Assembly (NCBI RefSeq): GCF_003946575.1
Contig: NZ_RHOP01000004.1
Location: 175,731-239,730, forward strand
Length of the DNA stretch: 64,000 bases
Direction of reading: 5' to 3'
From: Companilactobacillus jidongensis
GTDB lineage: Bacteria > Bacillota > Bacilli > Lactobacillales > Lactobacillaceae
In this document: one piece after another, positions 7,338 through 15,136 of the stretch
Layout of the letters: each line of letters opens with the position of its first letter
How positions within the stretch are numbered: position 1 is the first letter of the stretch
Notes under the pieces: model-generated
Told to the model about the DNA's origin: nothing
Databases searched by the model: none
What the model saw: the letters and a program-made list of their open reading frames with translations, nothing else
Made by a program: the position numbers and the translations under genes

Positions 7338-8969
7338 TTATTCAGCGTCATATAGTTTAGCAACTTGTTCTTGAACTTGTTTATGTCCCAAGAATTCATC
7401 ATATGTAGTATCAGAGCGGTCTACAATGCCCTTAGGACTGACTTCTACAATACGATTAGCGATTGTTTGAATGAACTCATGATCATGAGACGTGAAGAGA
7501 ATACTACCCTTGAAGTCCACTAGTCCATCATTTAATGCTGTGATCGATTCTAGATCCAAGTGATTAGTTGGATCATCTAATAACAGTACATTGGCCTTGC
7601 TCAGCATCATCTTAGATAACATCGCACGAACCTTTTCCCCACCGGACATGACGTCAACTTCACGGTTCACATCGTCTCCAGAGAAGAGCATCTTACCCAA
7701 GAATCCACGTAAGAAAGTATTGTCATTCTCATCTTTAGACGCATATTGACGCAGCCAATCAATAACTGCTAATTTGTTTTCAGCGAAGTAATCATTAACA
7801 TTTTTAGGTAAATAAGTTGTGCTAGCTGTTTGACCCCATGTTACTTGGCCCTCGTCTGGTTCCATCTCGCCGGCAATGATCTGCATCAAGATAGTAGTAG
7901 TTAAGTCATTACGACTAATAAAGGCAACTTTTTCATCTGGACGAAGCGTTAAACTAACGTTATCAAGAATCTTAACGCCTTCGATCGACTTCGAAATACC
8001 ATCAAGACTAACTAGATCCTTACCTAATTCACGTTCCGGATGGAACTTGATGAATGGATACTTACGAGTTGAAGGCTTGATGTCATCGAGAGTAATCTTC
8101 TCTAACTGTTTCTTACGAGAAGTGGCTTGCTTAGACTTCGAAGCATTGGCACTGAATCGAGCCACGAATTCTTGCAATTGTTTGATTTGTTCTTCCTTCT
8201 TGGCATTTGAATTAGCCTGTAATTGTGTAGCTAATTCACTTGATTCCATCCAGAAGTCATAATTACCGACGAAGAGTGTGATCTTACCACGGTCAACATC
8301 ACACATGTGTGTACATACTTGATTCAAGAAGTGACGGTCATGGGATACAACGATAACAGTGTTGTCATAACCAGCTAAGAAGTCTTCCAACCAACTGATT
8401 GATTGCACATCCAAACCATTAGTAGGCTCATCAAGAAGCAAGACATCCGGATGACCGAATAAAGCCTGTCCAAGTAGGACCTTAACTTTTTGAGGTTCTG
8501 TCAATTCACTCATTGGTACTTGATGTAGTGATTCTTCAATACCTAATGCTTGAAGCATTTGAGAAGCTTCAGCTTCGGCTTCCCAACCACCCATTTCACC
8601 GAATTCTGTTTCGAGTTCAGCTGCACGAATTCCGTCGGCATCAGTGAAATCAGCCTTTGAGTAGATGGCGTCTTTTTCAGTCATAATATCGTAGAGCTTC
8701 TGGTGACCACGGATCACTGTATCCATAACTAAGTTATCTTCAAAAGCAAAGTGATCTTGGTTCAAACTAGACATTCTTTCATTAGGGCCCATTGATACTA
8801 CCCCAGTAGTTGGCTTGAGTTTGCCCTCAATGATCTTCAAGAATGTAGACTTTCCGGCACCATTGGCACCAATTACACCATAACAATTGCCTGGTGTGAA
8901 CTTAAGATTGACATCGTCATATAGCATCCGATCGGAAAACTGCATACTGACATTGTTGACATTTAACAT
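7338..8969 (-). CDS. ABC-F family ATPase (YkpA/YbiT-like)
   Basis: Soluble protein with two ABC domains, expected to bind the ribosome E site and help translation. Domain 1 is intact: Walker A GANGAGKST near residue 37 and Walker B VLLLDEPTNGLD. The basic linker (ASKSKQATSRKKQLEK) is near residues 270-290. Domain 2 looks degenerate: at about residue 351 it reads ISRNDLTTT instead of GxxGxGKS/T, and at about 464 the catalytic Glu of LDEPTN is Asp (LLLDDPTNHLD). At 543 residues it fits the YkpA/YbiT subgroup rather than antibiotic-resistance ABC-Fs. AGGAGG ribosome site. Confidence 0.85.
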   Translation of the reverse strand: MLNVNNVSMQFSDRMLYDDVNLKFTPGNCYGVIGANGAGKSTFLKIIEGKLKPTTGVVSMGPNERMSSLNQDHFAFEDNLVMDTVIRGHQKLYDIMTEKDAIYSKADFTDADGIRAAELETEFGEMGGWEAEAEASQMLQALGIEESLHQVPMSELTEPQKVKVLLGQALFGHPDVLLLDEPTNGLDVQSISWLEDFLAGYDNTVIVVSHDRHFLNQVCTHMCDVDRGKITLFVGNYDFWMESSELATQLQANSNAKKEEQIKQLQEFVARFSANASKSKQATSRKKQLEKITLDDIKPSTRKYPFIKFHPERELGKDLVSLDGISKSIEGVKILDNVSLTLRPDEKVAFISRNDLTTTILMQIIAGEMEPDEGQVTWGQTASTTYLPKNVNDYFAENKLAVIDWLRQYASKDENDNTFLRGFLGKMLFSGDDVNREVDVMSGGEKVRAMLSKMMLSKANVLLLDDPTNHLDLESITALNDGLVDFKGSILFTSHDHEFIQTIANRIVEVSPKGIVDRSDTTYDEFLGHKQVQEQVAKLYDAE

Positions 8970-8994
8970 TAACTATCCTCCTGCATTTACGCGT

Positions 8995-9027
8995 AAAAAA
9001 ACAACGTGTCAAGTAACGGCGACGTTG
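8995..9027 (-). promoter_or_regulatory. Possible attenuator in the ABC-F leader
   Basis: On the minus strand a hairpin CAACGT...ACGTTG (9002-9027) is followed by seven U, only about 25 bases before the ABC-F ATG and downstream of its promoter, so it would act as a conditional terminator. A 28-codon frame (ATG at 9073, TAA at 8987-8989) runs through the hairpin, as in ribosome-controlled attenuators. The stem is only six pairs, so this is moderate. Confidence 0.4.
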
Positions 9028-9126
9028 ATTTTTGTTCAAATTCGTTTTGATATATTAGTGTAGTGTAACACATACCTACGTGGATTTCAGTGTTTATCGA
9101 CTATTACAAACAAAACAGATCATAAA

Positions 9127-9155
9127 TATAAAGTATATTTTAATTACGCTGTCAA
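9127..9155 (-). promoter_or_regulatory. Promoter of the ABC-F gene
   Basis: Minus-strand -35 TTGACA (9150-9155), 17-base spacer and -10 TTTATA (9127-9132): a near-consensus sigma-A promoter. It implies a leader of about 150 bases. Confidence 0.7.
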
Positions 9156-9176
9156 AAATCATTACTAAGTTTTGAA

Positions 9177-9491
9177 TTAGTTACTCTCGACCGTAATACG
9201 TTCTTCCATACCACTGATCCAAACGCTATTCGCAGTTGAACCACGATAATCCTTGGCCTTGCATTCAATGCTTTGAGATAAGTTAAGTAGTGCCTTAGGC
9301 GCACACAACCAATGTGATGCTAAATAATATGAGATATAATTGCTTAATTTAACACAGACAGTTTTGTAATTCTCACCACTGTCCAGATCACGAGCTAGCT
9401 TCAATAATCTAGTTCGAATTTCACGGTCCCGTTCGATCTCAGGATCGGAGTATGTTTTGTTGATTAAGTCGAATAATTCTTTTTCTGACAA
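9177..9491 (-). CDS. Bacteriocin immunity protein (enterocin A immunity type)
   Basis: Small soluble four-helix-bundle type immunity protein, about 104 residues; such proteins guard the mannose-PTS receptor against class IIa-like bacteriocins. Visible pattern: amphipathic helices around RTRLLKLARDLDSGENY and KALLNLSQSIECKAKD, typical of this family. The start is taken at TTG (LSEKELF), 8 bases after AAAGGAG; the GTG further upstream overlaps the ribosome site. A 22-bp-period pheromone box lies upstream (9550-9578) with -10 TAAAAT at 9514-9519. No class IIa bacteriocin gene (YGNGV) is present in the window. Confidence 0.75.
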   Translation of the reverse strand: MSEKELFDLINKTYSDPEIERDREIRTRLLKLARDLDSGENYKTVCVKLSNYISYYLASHWLCAPKALLNLSQSIECKAKDYRGSTANSVWISGMEERITVESN

Positions 9492-9549
9492 AATTATCAC
9501 TCCTTTATAGATTATTTTATACGGAATGATCTTTACTAAACAAAAAATG

Positions 9550-9578
9550 TCCTGAATCGTAGTGATTGAATTCCTGAA
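9550..9578 (-). promoter_or_regulatory. Pheromone-regulator box, promoter 1
   Basis: Two perfect half-sites TCCTGAA at 9550-9556 and 9572-9578 (TTCAGGA on the minus strand), period 22 bp. A -10 TAAAAT lies 36-37 bases downstream of the second half-site. Drives the immunity gene at 9177-9491. Confidence 0.8.
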
Positions 9579-9593
9579 TGGACATTCCGTCTA

Positions 9594-9935
9594 CTAATAT
9601 TTAACCGTACTACCAAATTTGAGTGGAATAAATCCATAGTGCGTATATTTAGCTAAGACTCCAGCATCGACTTCTTTTAATTGTGGAACGACAAAATTGT
9701 AAATATCACTATATGCCGTTGGCAATCCTGAAATACGATCTTTTATCTTCAAAGATAAGTCAGCTTGCAATAATTCTGTTCTTAATCCTAACAATATTTT
9801 TATATAATCTTCATTATTGTTTAATTGCTTGGAGAATTGAACTAATTTTTCTCTGAAATCTGCAAACTTAGCATCTTGTACTACTTGATAAGCCGTATCA
9901 AGTAGCTTAACAAGTTCTTGTCTTTGTTCTTCCAT
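9594..9935 (-). CDS. Bacteriocin immunity-type protein
   Basis: 113 residues, highly helical and charged (EEQRQELVKLLDTAYQVV; FREKLVQFSKQLNNNEDY), with the same helix layout and the NNNEDY/SGENY turn seen in its neighbour at 9177. I assign it to the enterocin A immunity-like group. Ribosome site AAGAGG. It lies 14 bases after the gene at 9950-10306 and so shares the promoter at 10370-10398. Which bacteriocin it protects against cannot be told. Confidence 0.65.
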   Translation of the reverse strand: MEEQRQELVKLLDTAYQVVQDAKFADFREKLVQFSKQLNNNEDYIKILLGLRTELLQADLSLKIKDRISGLPTAYSDIYNFVVPQLKEVDAGVLAKYTHYGFIPLKFGSTVKY

Positions 9936-9949
9936 TATTGTCAGCCTCT

Positions 9950-10306
9950 TTATCTACGTGGCATTTTGTTTTTATCAAAATAACTATAAAACTGAGATTT
10001 GTCAGTGAAATTAGCCCGATTACGACCGTTCCAACCTGCTCGCTTAGCCATATTAGCTAACTCAATCAGTTGATTATCTTGTTCCTTCGGCAAAGTTATA
10101 TTACCAAAACCTTCTATATAAATATAATTAACCAAACGACTGATAAGTGGGTCAATATCTTTAATATCATCTATTTTTGTATAGACCTGTAACAGGACAT
10201 CAGTGACATTCAACAGTCCCGTTGATGGTTTTGGAACCTTAATCAAATAATTATACAATCCATGGATCAATTCTTTTGCTTCTTCACGTTTTTCCAATTC
10301 ATTCAT
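9950..10306 (-). CDS. Bacteriocin immunity-type protein
   Basis: About 118 residues, helical, with EKREEAKELIHGLYNYL at the start and a basic tail (KRAGWNGRNRANFTDKS, ending MPRR). It resembles the enterocin A/pediocin immunity group, where the C-terminal segment sets specificity. An upstream in-frame start is ruled out because the -10 TATATT of its promoter covers 10335-10340. The real start is ATG at 10306 or TTG at 10297; the latter has better spacing from AGGGG. Confidence 0.65.
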   Translation of the reverse strand: MNELEKREEAKELIHGLYNYLIKVPKPSTGLLNVTDVLLQVYTKIDDIKDIDPLISRLVNYIYIEGFGNITLPKEQDNQLIELANMAKRAGWNGRNRANFTDKSQFYSYFDKNKMPRR

Positions 10307-10369
10307 GCCCCTATTCAAACTAAATTTCAGTTCCAATATAGCTCTTTGGATTCAAAACAGATAAATATA

Positions 10370-10398
10370 TCCTGAAATAGGGTATTTTACTTCCGGAA
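10370..10398 (-). promoter_or_regulatory. Pheromone-regulator box, promoter 2
   Basis: Half-sites TCCTGAA (10370-10376) and TCCGGAA (10392-10398), period 22 bp, with -10 TATATT (10335-10340) 36 bases on. Drives 9950-10306 and 9594-9935. Confidence 0.75.
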
Positions 10399-10424
10399 TG
10401 GATAACCAAAAAGATAAATCTATC

Positions 10425-10718
10425 TCATAATCCCATACCAAAGAAAAGACCATTGGCGACAGTTTTGAGACTAGAGACCTCCCGCCATCTTGCTTCTTCT
10501 ATTTCATTGAGTTCGATACCTTCAGAGATTCTCAAATTAGAAGCCTTCTGGAGGAAGTATAAAAATGAACCAGCGAATGCCATCGCTTGATCCTTTTGTA
10601 GATCTATCAGTGATTCATTAACATACTCTGCTGTTAGTGAATTACCATGATACTTGTTTAATGCTAGAGTCAGATTTTTCATAGCTATTAACGCCTTTCG
10701 TCTGTCTTCTTCCCTCAT
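10425..10718 (-). CDS. Small helical protein, probable immunity, paralogue A
   Basis: About 97 residues (MREEDRRKALIAMKNL start), soluble, predicted mostly helical. It is a clear paralogue of the gene just upstream: both share the pattern LALNKYHGNS/SALNKCHNNS, then a VN-SLIDL block and a RW/CW-REVSSL-type end. The ATG is chosen because AAGGGG lies 9 bases before it and overlaps the alternative start. I do not know the family by name; position in the pheromone-controlled locus and size suggest immunity, but that is inference. Confidence 0.6.
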   Translation of the reverse strand: MREEDRRKALIAMKNLTLALNKYHGNSLTAEYVNESLIDLQKDQAMAFAGSFLYFLQKASNLRISEGIELNEIEEARWREVSSLKTVANGLFFGMGL

Positions 10719-10734
10719 AACTAGCATCCCCTTT

Positions 10735-11019
10735 TTATAAACTTGCTCCCCAAAGGTTATTTCCCAAATTATTTAAGGAAGAAACCCTATGCCAACAAGT
10801 TTTCTCGGTTTCATTGAAGATAATTCCATCTGATAATTTAACAACCATCACTTTGTTAAAAAAATATTGCAGCGCACCCGTAAAAGCGGCTCCGTCTTTC
10901 TTCTTCAGGTCGATCAGAGTATCATTCACAAATTGTGCCGTTGCTGAATTATTGTGACATTTGTTTAACGCTGAACTAAAATTCTGCATAGCTTGGACAA
11001 CTTCACCTTTGTTCACCAT
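10735..11019 (-). CDS. Small helical protein, probable immunity, paralogue B
   Basis: About 94 residues (MVNKGEVVQAMQNF start). Paralogue of the downstream gene, sharing the N-terminal helix, the ALNKCHNNSATAQFVND block and the HRVSSLNNLG ending, so the pair arose by tandem duplication. First gene of its operon behind the box at 11088-11116. The ATG follows GGCGGTG by 8 bases. Function unknown; immunity is suggested only by context and size. Confidence 0.6.
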   Translation of the reverse strand: MVNKGEVVQAMQNFSSALNKCHNNSATAQFVNDTLIDLKKKDGAAFTGALQYFFNKVMVVKLSDGIIFNETEKTCWHRVSSLNNLGNNLWGASL

Positions 11020-11087
11020 AATATCCACACCGCCTAATTATTATTTACCTATAGCTTAGCCATTTAGAAATCATATGAATAAATATG

Positions 11088-11116
11088 TCCTGAAATAGGT
11101 ACTTTTATATCTTGAA
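11088..11116 (-). promoter_or_regulatory. Pheromone-regulator box, promoter 3
   Basis: Half-sites TCCTGAA (11088-11094) and TCTTGAA (11110-11116), period 22 bp, with TAAGCT (11053-11058) at the -10 position. Drives the paralogue pair at 10425-11019. Confidence 0.75.
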
Positions 11117-11204
11117 CTAAATTCTAAGTTAATATACTTAAAAGTAAATCGGAGTATACACAACAGAATAGTTATTTTGAAATTTTAATAAAATATAACT
11201 CAAA

Positions 11205-12575
11205 TTAATTCTTATCCAACAATTTATCAGAATAATATTTAAAAAATGTTTCTTTACCAGTGATCACATTAACTTTACCTGTCATACCAAAATGTAATTG
11301 TTTAGAGGTTTTCTCGTTAATCTCGGATTCCGATGTTACAACGTAATATGATCCATTATTGACTGGTACAGGTGCAATACTTATGTTGCTAATAGATCCT
11401 TCCATGACAATTGGCCTAGGTACATTGCGTACTATCTCCAATCGCAAACGTTGTCCTTTTTTAATTGAAGAAATATCCTTAGAAGAGATATAACTTTGCA
11501 ATTTAACTTTGCTTCTACCATTTAATTTAGGATATATTCGTGCCAGTTCAGTTCCTGCACCAATATACTTAGCTCCCTTGGTTGATTCATCATTAAGATG
11601 AATTACTCCTGACTTAGACGCAGTAATCCGATAGTTTTTAGAAAGCTCCTTTAACTCCTTAATATTGGAATTAACACTTCTCAAGTCTGAATTAACTTTA
11701 ACTAATTGTTCAGAGATACTTGTTTGCTGGTCATTTTGTAACGACTCAATTTTTTCATTATTTGTTTCAATACTATAATCAGTGTCATTGAAATCTTTCA
11801 ATGATTCCTTTTGAGTTTTGGCGGAATTTAACTCATCCGTCATACTATCAAACTGCTGTTGTAGATTACTGAGGTAAGAGCCCCTAACACTATTCTTATC
11901 TGAACCAGCATTTAATTCACTCACATAATTATCGTAGATATAACCAAATTTAGCTGATGAAGGATAAGATTCATTTTTTTGGATAGCATTAAATAATTTT
12001 TGATAGGCTTCTATATCTTGAGCTTTATTATCAATTGTCTTCTGATAAAGCTTAGACAAATCGGAAATTTTATTATTCGAATAGGCTGACTTATCTTTTA
12101 ACATTTGATTCTCAATTGTATAAATACTTCTCTGATTCAAGTAATTATGTAATAGTTCACGATAACCAAAGGTATCATTCCCCTCAAAAGTATCAGCATT
12201 CTGTGATACCCCCTGTCGGAATAAATCTAACGCACTAATTTGGTTTTTTAATGTTTCCTTTTGATCATCTAACAAGTTCAGTTTAATTTGGTTATTTTTG
12301 TTCATATAAGTAACTAGCAAATCACCCTTTTTGACATTCTTACCTTCCACCAAATAATTTTTCTTAATCGCACTATTAGTTGGAGATTGAACTAGTGGGA
12401 CATCACTCTTTGTTCCTAGAACACCCATAGATTCAATAGTTATCTCTCTTCTTCCAACGAAAGAAAATAACAATACCAACAACAACAATATCGTCACGGG
12501 AACTATTACCAATGTAGAAAAGTTGTTAAACCTTTTATTATAGAATTCACTACTCTCTAAGAATTTATTATCCAT
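11205..12575 (-). CDS. Bacteriocin ABC-transporter accessory protein (PlnH/HlyD type)
   Basis: Membrane-fusion-like accessory factor that works with the C39 ABC exporter to secrete double-glycine peptides. Its 456 residues match the PlnH/MesE/ComB size. Layout: short cytoplasmic N-terminus, one transmembrane segment near residues 21-41 (VIVPVTILLLLVLLFSFVG), a long coiled-coil stretch (about 90-310) and a beta-rich C-terminal part with lipoyl-like half-motifs (ASKSGVIHLNDES; GMTGKVNV). It lies 13 bases after the exporter gene and is co-transcribed. No clear terminator follows. Confidence 0.88.
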   Translation of the reverse strand: MDNKFLESSEFYNKRFNNFSTLVIVPVTILLLLVLLFSFVGRREITIESMGVLGTKSDVPLVQSPTNSAIKKNYLVEGKNVKKGDLLVTYMNKNNQIKLNLLDDQKETLKNQISALDLFRQGVSQNADTFEGNDTFGYRELLHNYLNQRSIYTIENQMLKDKSAYSNNKISDLSKLYQKTIDNKAQDIEAYQKLFNAIQKNESYPSSAKFGYIYDNYVSELNAGSDKNSVRGSYLSNLQQQFDSMTDELNSAKTQKESLKDFNDTDYSIETNNEKIESLQNDQQTSISEQLVKVNSDLRSVNSNIKELKELSKNYRITASKSGVIHLNDESTKGAKYIGAGTELARIYPKLNGRSKVKLQSYISSKDISSIKKGQRLRLEIVRNVPRPIVMEGSISNISIAPVPVNNGSYYVVTSESEINEKTSKQLHFGMTGKVNVITGKETFFKYYSDKLLDKN

Positions 12576-12588
12576 AAGTTTTTATTAC

Positions 12589-14745
12589 CTAATTATTCAA
12601 CAAGTTAAAATAATAACCTTTCTTATGTAATAACTGCTCATGCGTACCCTTTTCTACAATCTCCCCATTATCAAGAACAACAATATTATCAGTTTTTTTA
12701 GCAATAGATAACCTATGGGCAATGAAGATAATAGTCAAGTCATTAATGTCCATCAAATTACTAATGATTTTATTTTCAGTTATGGCATCTAATCCACTGG
12801 TTGATTCATCAAAAATCAATACCTTGGCTGGCGATAATAATGCTCTAGCAATAGTGATTCTTTGCTTTTGACCACCTGACAAAATACTTCCGTTTTCATC
12901 CAAAACAGTTTCAAATTGTAATGGCATTTTTTCGATATCATTAAATATTTCGGCGATACGACAAGCACTTATAACATCTTGTATTTGTATATCCTTTCTA
13001 CTACCCAACAAGAGATTGTCTTTAATAGATCCTGAAAAAACATATGGACTCTGTGGGACATAATTAATAAATTGCCTCAACGTATGTTTATCAATATTCT
13101 TAATTTCGTGCTCATTAATCCGTATTTTCCCATCACTGGGTTCAAAAAAATCTACTAGTAATTTAACCATAGTAGATTTGCCAGAACCACTCATCCCAAC
13201 GACAGTTATCTTCTCACCGGATTTTATTTTCAAGTTCACATCATTCAAGACATTCTCACCATATCCATAACTGTAATCAACATGATCAATATTTATTTCA
13301 CCAACTAATTGCTCAGAATTAATAACAGAGCGACTATCTGTAAATTCCGAGGCAACTAAATAAACCTCATTCAACCGATTATTGGCAACTTTAGCTGTTT
13401 GAAGTTTTGGTTGAAGATTAATAATGTTTTGTAGAGGGTTAATAAAATAAGCTAACAAGGCATTATAAGTCATCAACTGACCGACTGATAATTGATTCTT
13501 CGTCACCAAAATTGCTCCTATCCACAGCACTATGACACTAAGAATCAACTGTAAAAACAGCTTAATAGATTGTTGTAACGTATCCATCTTAATGTAACTC
13601 AGACTTTTCTTTAAGTAATCTACGAACTCGCTATCGATCCTGCGATATCGTTGATCCTCGCTGTTAAGTGCCTTAATAGTTTCAATACCATGAATATCCT
13701 CAATTATGGATGAACTCAAGACCGAACCACTTTCCATTTCCTTTTGATTGAGAGTCTCAAACGGTTTAGCAAAGACCCAAATAACAACAATGTAGATTGG
13801 CAATGATGCAAGTGTTACCCAGAACAAAGTACTATTTTGAATTACCAAAATGGCTCCCATAATAACAATTGTTCCCACATCAAGAAAAATAGAAATAATT
13901 GTACTAGCGAGTGCATCAATAATCTTATTCGCATCATTAAATCTGGAGACAATCTCGCCGGTTTTCCTCGTCGCAAAAAACTCCATGGGCAGTTCAAAAA
14001 TATGATGAACATATCCTAAAATAATATCAATTGATAATCTTTGTCCCAAAATGCTCAACAAAAAATCTCGTGCATAGCTAAAAATAGATTGAAAAACATA
14101 AAAAACAATTAATCCAGTGGCTACCAGTGATAATGTACTATTCATACTATTAGGGATATAAGTATCAATAACTGTTTGCAAAAAATACGAACCTAAGATA
14201 CTAATGATAGTAATTAACAGCGCAGACAAAATTATATTAATAACCAAACGTTTTTGTTTAAAAAGTACCGGCACAAATGAAAATAAAGAATTGTTCTTGT
14301 CCTCTTTACTTGGCTTATAAGAGGAGTTTGGAGCAAAAAACAGCGCCACTCCTGTCCATTCTGATTGGAATTTTTCAAATGACATTTTTGTGATTCCTAC
14401 TGTAGAATCTGGATCAGCGATAACTACATAATCTTTGCCCTTTCCTAGGACAACATAGTAATGTTCCAATATTTGCTTCTTAACAACATGAACGATGAAT
14501 GGATAAACAATATCATCCATACTGAAAAGATCCATATCTGCTTGAACTGCTTGCGTCTCAAAGTCAAGGCTCTGCGCCGTCTTAACGATTCCCAACGCTG
14601 TGGTACCTTCAATATCCGTTCTAGCCAAATCGCGTAATCTAGCCAACGAAAACTGTGAACCATAATTTTTCAGAATCATTGCTAAAGCTGCTACACCACA
14701 ATCATTCTCATCAACTTGAGGTATATATATTCTTTTGTTAATCAT
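12589..14745 (-). CDS. Bacteriocin/pheromone ABC exporter with C39 peptidase (PlnG type)
   Basis: Cleaves double-glycine leaders and exports the mature peptide. From the chosen start (MINKRIYIPQ, after AGAGGGG) it has 718 residues, matching PlnG. Domains: C39 cysteine protease with C16 in DENDCGVAALAM and the His of EHYYVVLGKG about 80 residues later; six transmembrane segments (about 170-440); and an ATPase with Walker A VGMSGSGKST, signature LSGGQKQR and Walker B VLIFDESTSGLD. Longer N-terminal starts would read through the promoter. It is transcribed from the pheromone box at 14811-14839, divergently from the pheromone gene. Confidence 0.92.
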   Translation of the reverse strand: MINKRIYIPQVDENDCGVAALAMILKNYGSQFSLARLRDLARTDIEGTTALGIVKTAQSLDFETQAVQADMDLFSMDDIVYPFIVHVVKKQILEHYYVVLGKGKDYVVIADPDSTVGITKMSFEKFQSEWTGVALFFAPNSSYKPSKEDKNNSLFSFVPVLFKQKRLVINIILSALLITIISILGSYFLQTVIDTYIPNSMNSTLSLVATGLIVFYVFQSIFSYARDFLLSILGQRLSIDIILGYVHHIFELPMEFFATRKTGEIVSRFNDANKIIDALASTIISIFLDVGTIVIMGAILVIQNSTLFWVTLASLPIYIVVIWVFAKPFETLNQKEMESGSVLSSSIIEDIHGIETIKALNSEDQRYRRIDSEFVDYLKKSLSYIKMDTLQQSIKLFLQLILSVIVLWIGAILVTKNQLSVGQLMTYNALLAYFINPLQNIINLQPKLQTAKVANNRLNEVYLVASEFTDSRSVINSEQLVGEINIDHVDYSYGYGENVLNDVNLKIKSGEKITVVGMSGSGKSTMVKLLVDFFEPSDGKIRINEHEIKNIDKHTLRQFINYVPQSPYVFSGSIKDNLLLGSRKDIQIQDVISACRIAEIFNDIEKMPLQFETVLDENGSILSGGQKQRITIARALLSPAKVLIFDESTSGLDAITENKIISNLMDINDLTIIFIAHRLSIAKKTDNIVVLDNGEIVEKGTHEQLLHKKGYYFNLLNN

Positions 14746-14810
14746 GTTGTGTCCCCTCTGATATGTATAATTCAAATTTATCATCAGAAATAGAATGGCA
14801 TTAAAAAACA

Positions 14811-14839
14811 CCCTGAACCATATACTTTTATGACCTCAA
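14811..14839 (-). promoter_or_regulatory. Pheromone-regulator box, promoter 4 (exporter)
   Basis: Half-sites CCCTGAA (14811-14817) and ACCTCAA (14833-14839), period 22 bp, with GATAAA at 14777-14782 as -10. Mirror image of the box at 14867-14895; the two promoters are divergent. Confidence 0.75.
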
Positions 14840-14866
14840 CTCAGTTATTTTTTAAGAAAACATTAG

Positions 14867-14895
14867 TTGAGGCCATTTTTTTGTATTGTTCAGGG
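14867..14895 (+). promoter_or_regulatory. Pheromone-regulator box, promoter 5 (pheromone operon)
   Basis: Half-sites TTGAGGC (14867-14873) and TTCAGGG (14889-14895), period 22 bp; -10 CATAAT at 14925-14930, 36 bases after the second half-site. Gives the pheromone-kinase-regulator operon positive feedback. Confidence 0.75.
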
Positions 14896-14960
14896 TGTTT
14901 TTATCAAAGCTTATTTTATGGTGGCATAATTTGGTTATAAAAAGAAAAGGAGAAATAACT

Positions 14961-15089
14961 ATGACAAAGATTAAAATACTGAACGAAAAAACACTAAATT
15001 CAATTAAAGGTGGAACTGATTACAAGAGTGCTGTTCGTCCTGTGAAAAATGCAGCCAAATGTTTATTCTCCCTATTTAAGAATTGCTGA
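14961..15089 (+). CDS. Double-glycine peptide, candidate induction pheromone
   Basis: 42-residue precursor. Leader MTKIKILNEKTLNSIKGG has the -2/-1 GG and hydrophobic residues at -4 and -7 needed for C39 cleavage. The mature 24-mer begins TDYKSAVRPVK and ends CLFSLFKNC; it is basic, can form an amphipathic helix, and has two cysteines 8 residues apart. It sits directly upstream of a histidine kinase and response regulator, the place of PlnA-type pheromones, and behind its own autoinduction box. AAGGAG ribosome site 8 bases before ATG. It could also have bacteriocin activity, as PlnA does. Confidence 0.8.
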   Translation: MTKIKILNEKTLNSIKGGTDYKSAVRPVKNAAKCLFSLFKNC

Positions 15090-15136
15090 TTACATCTGAT
15101 ATAATTATCGTAAGTACCTTAGAGGGGTAATTTCAG

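Noticed and set aside
12589..14811. Longer N-terminus for the C39 exporter starting at 14811
   Set aside because: That start lies in the pheromone box and upstream of the -10; the AGAGGGG before ATG 14745 and the C39 fold both fit the shorter protein.
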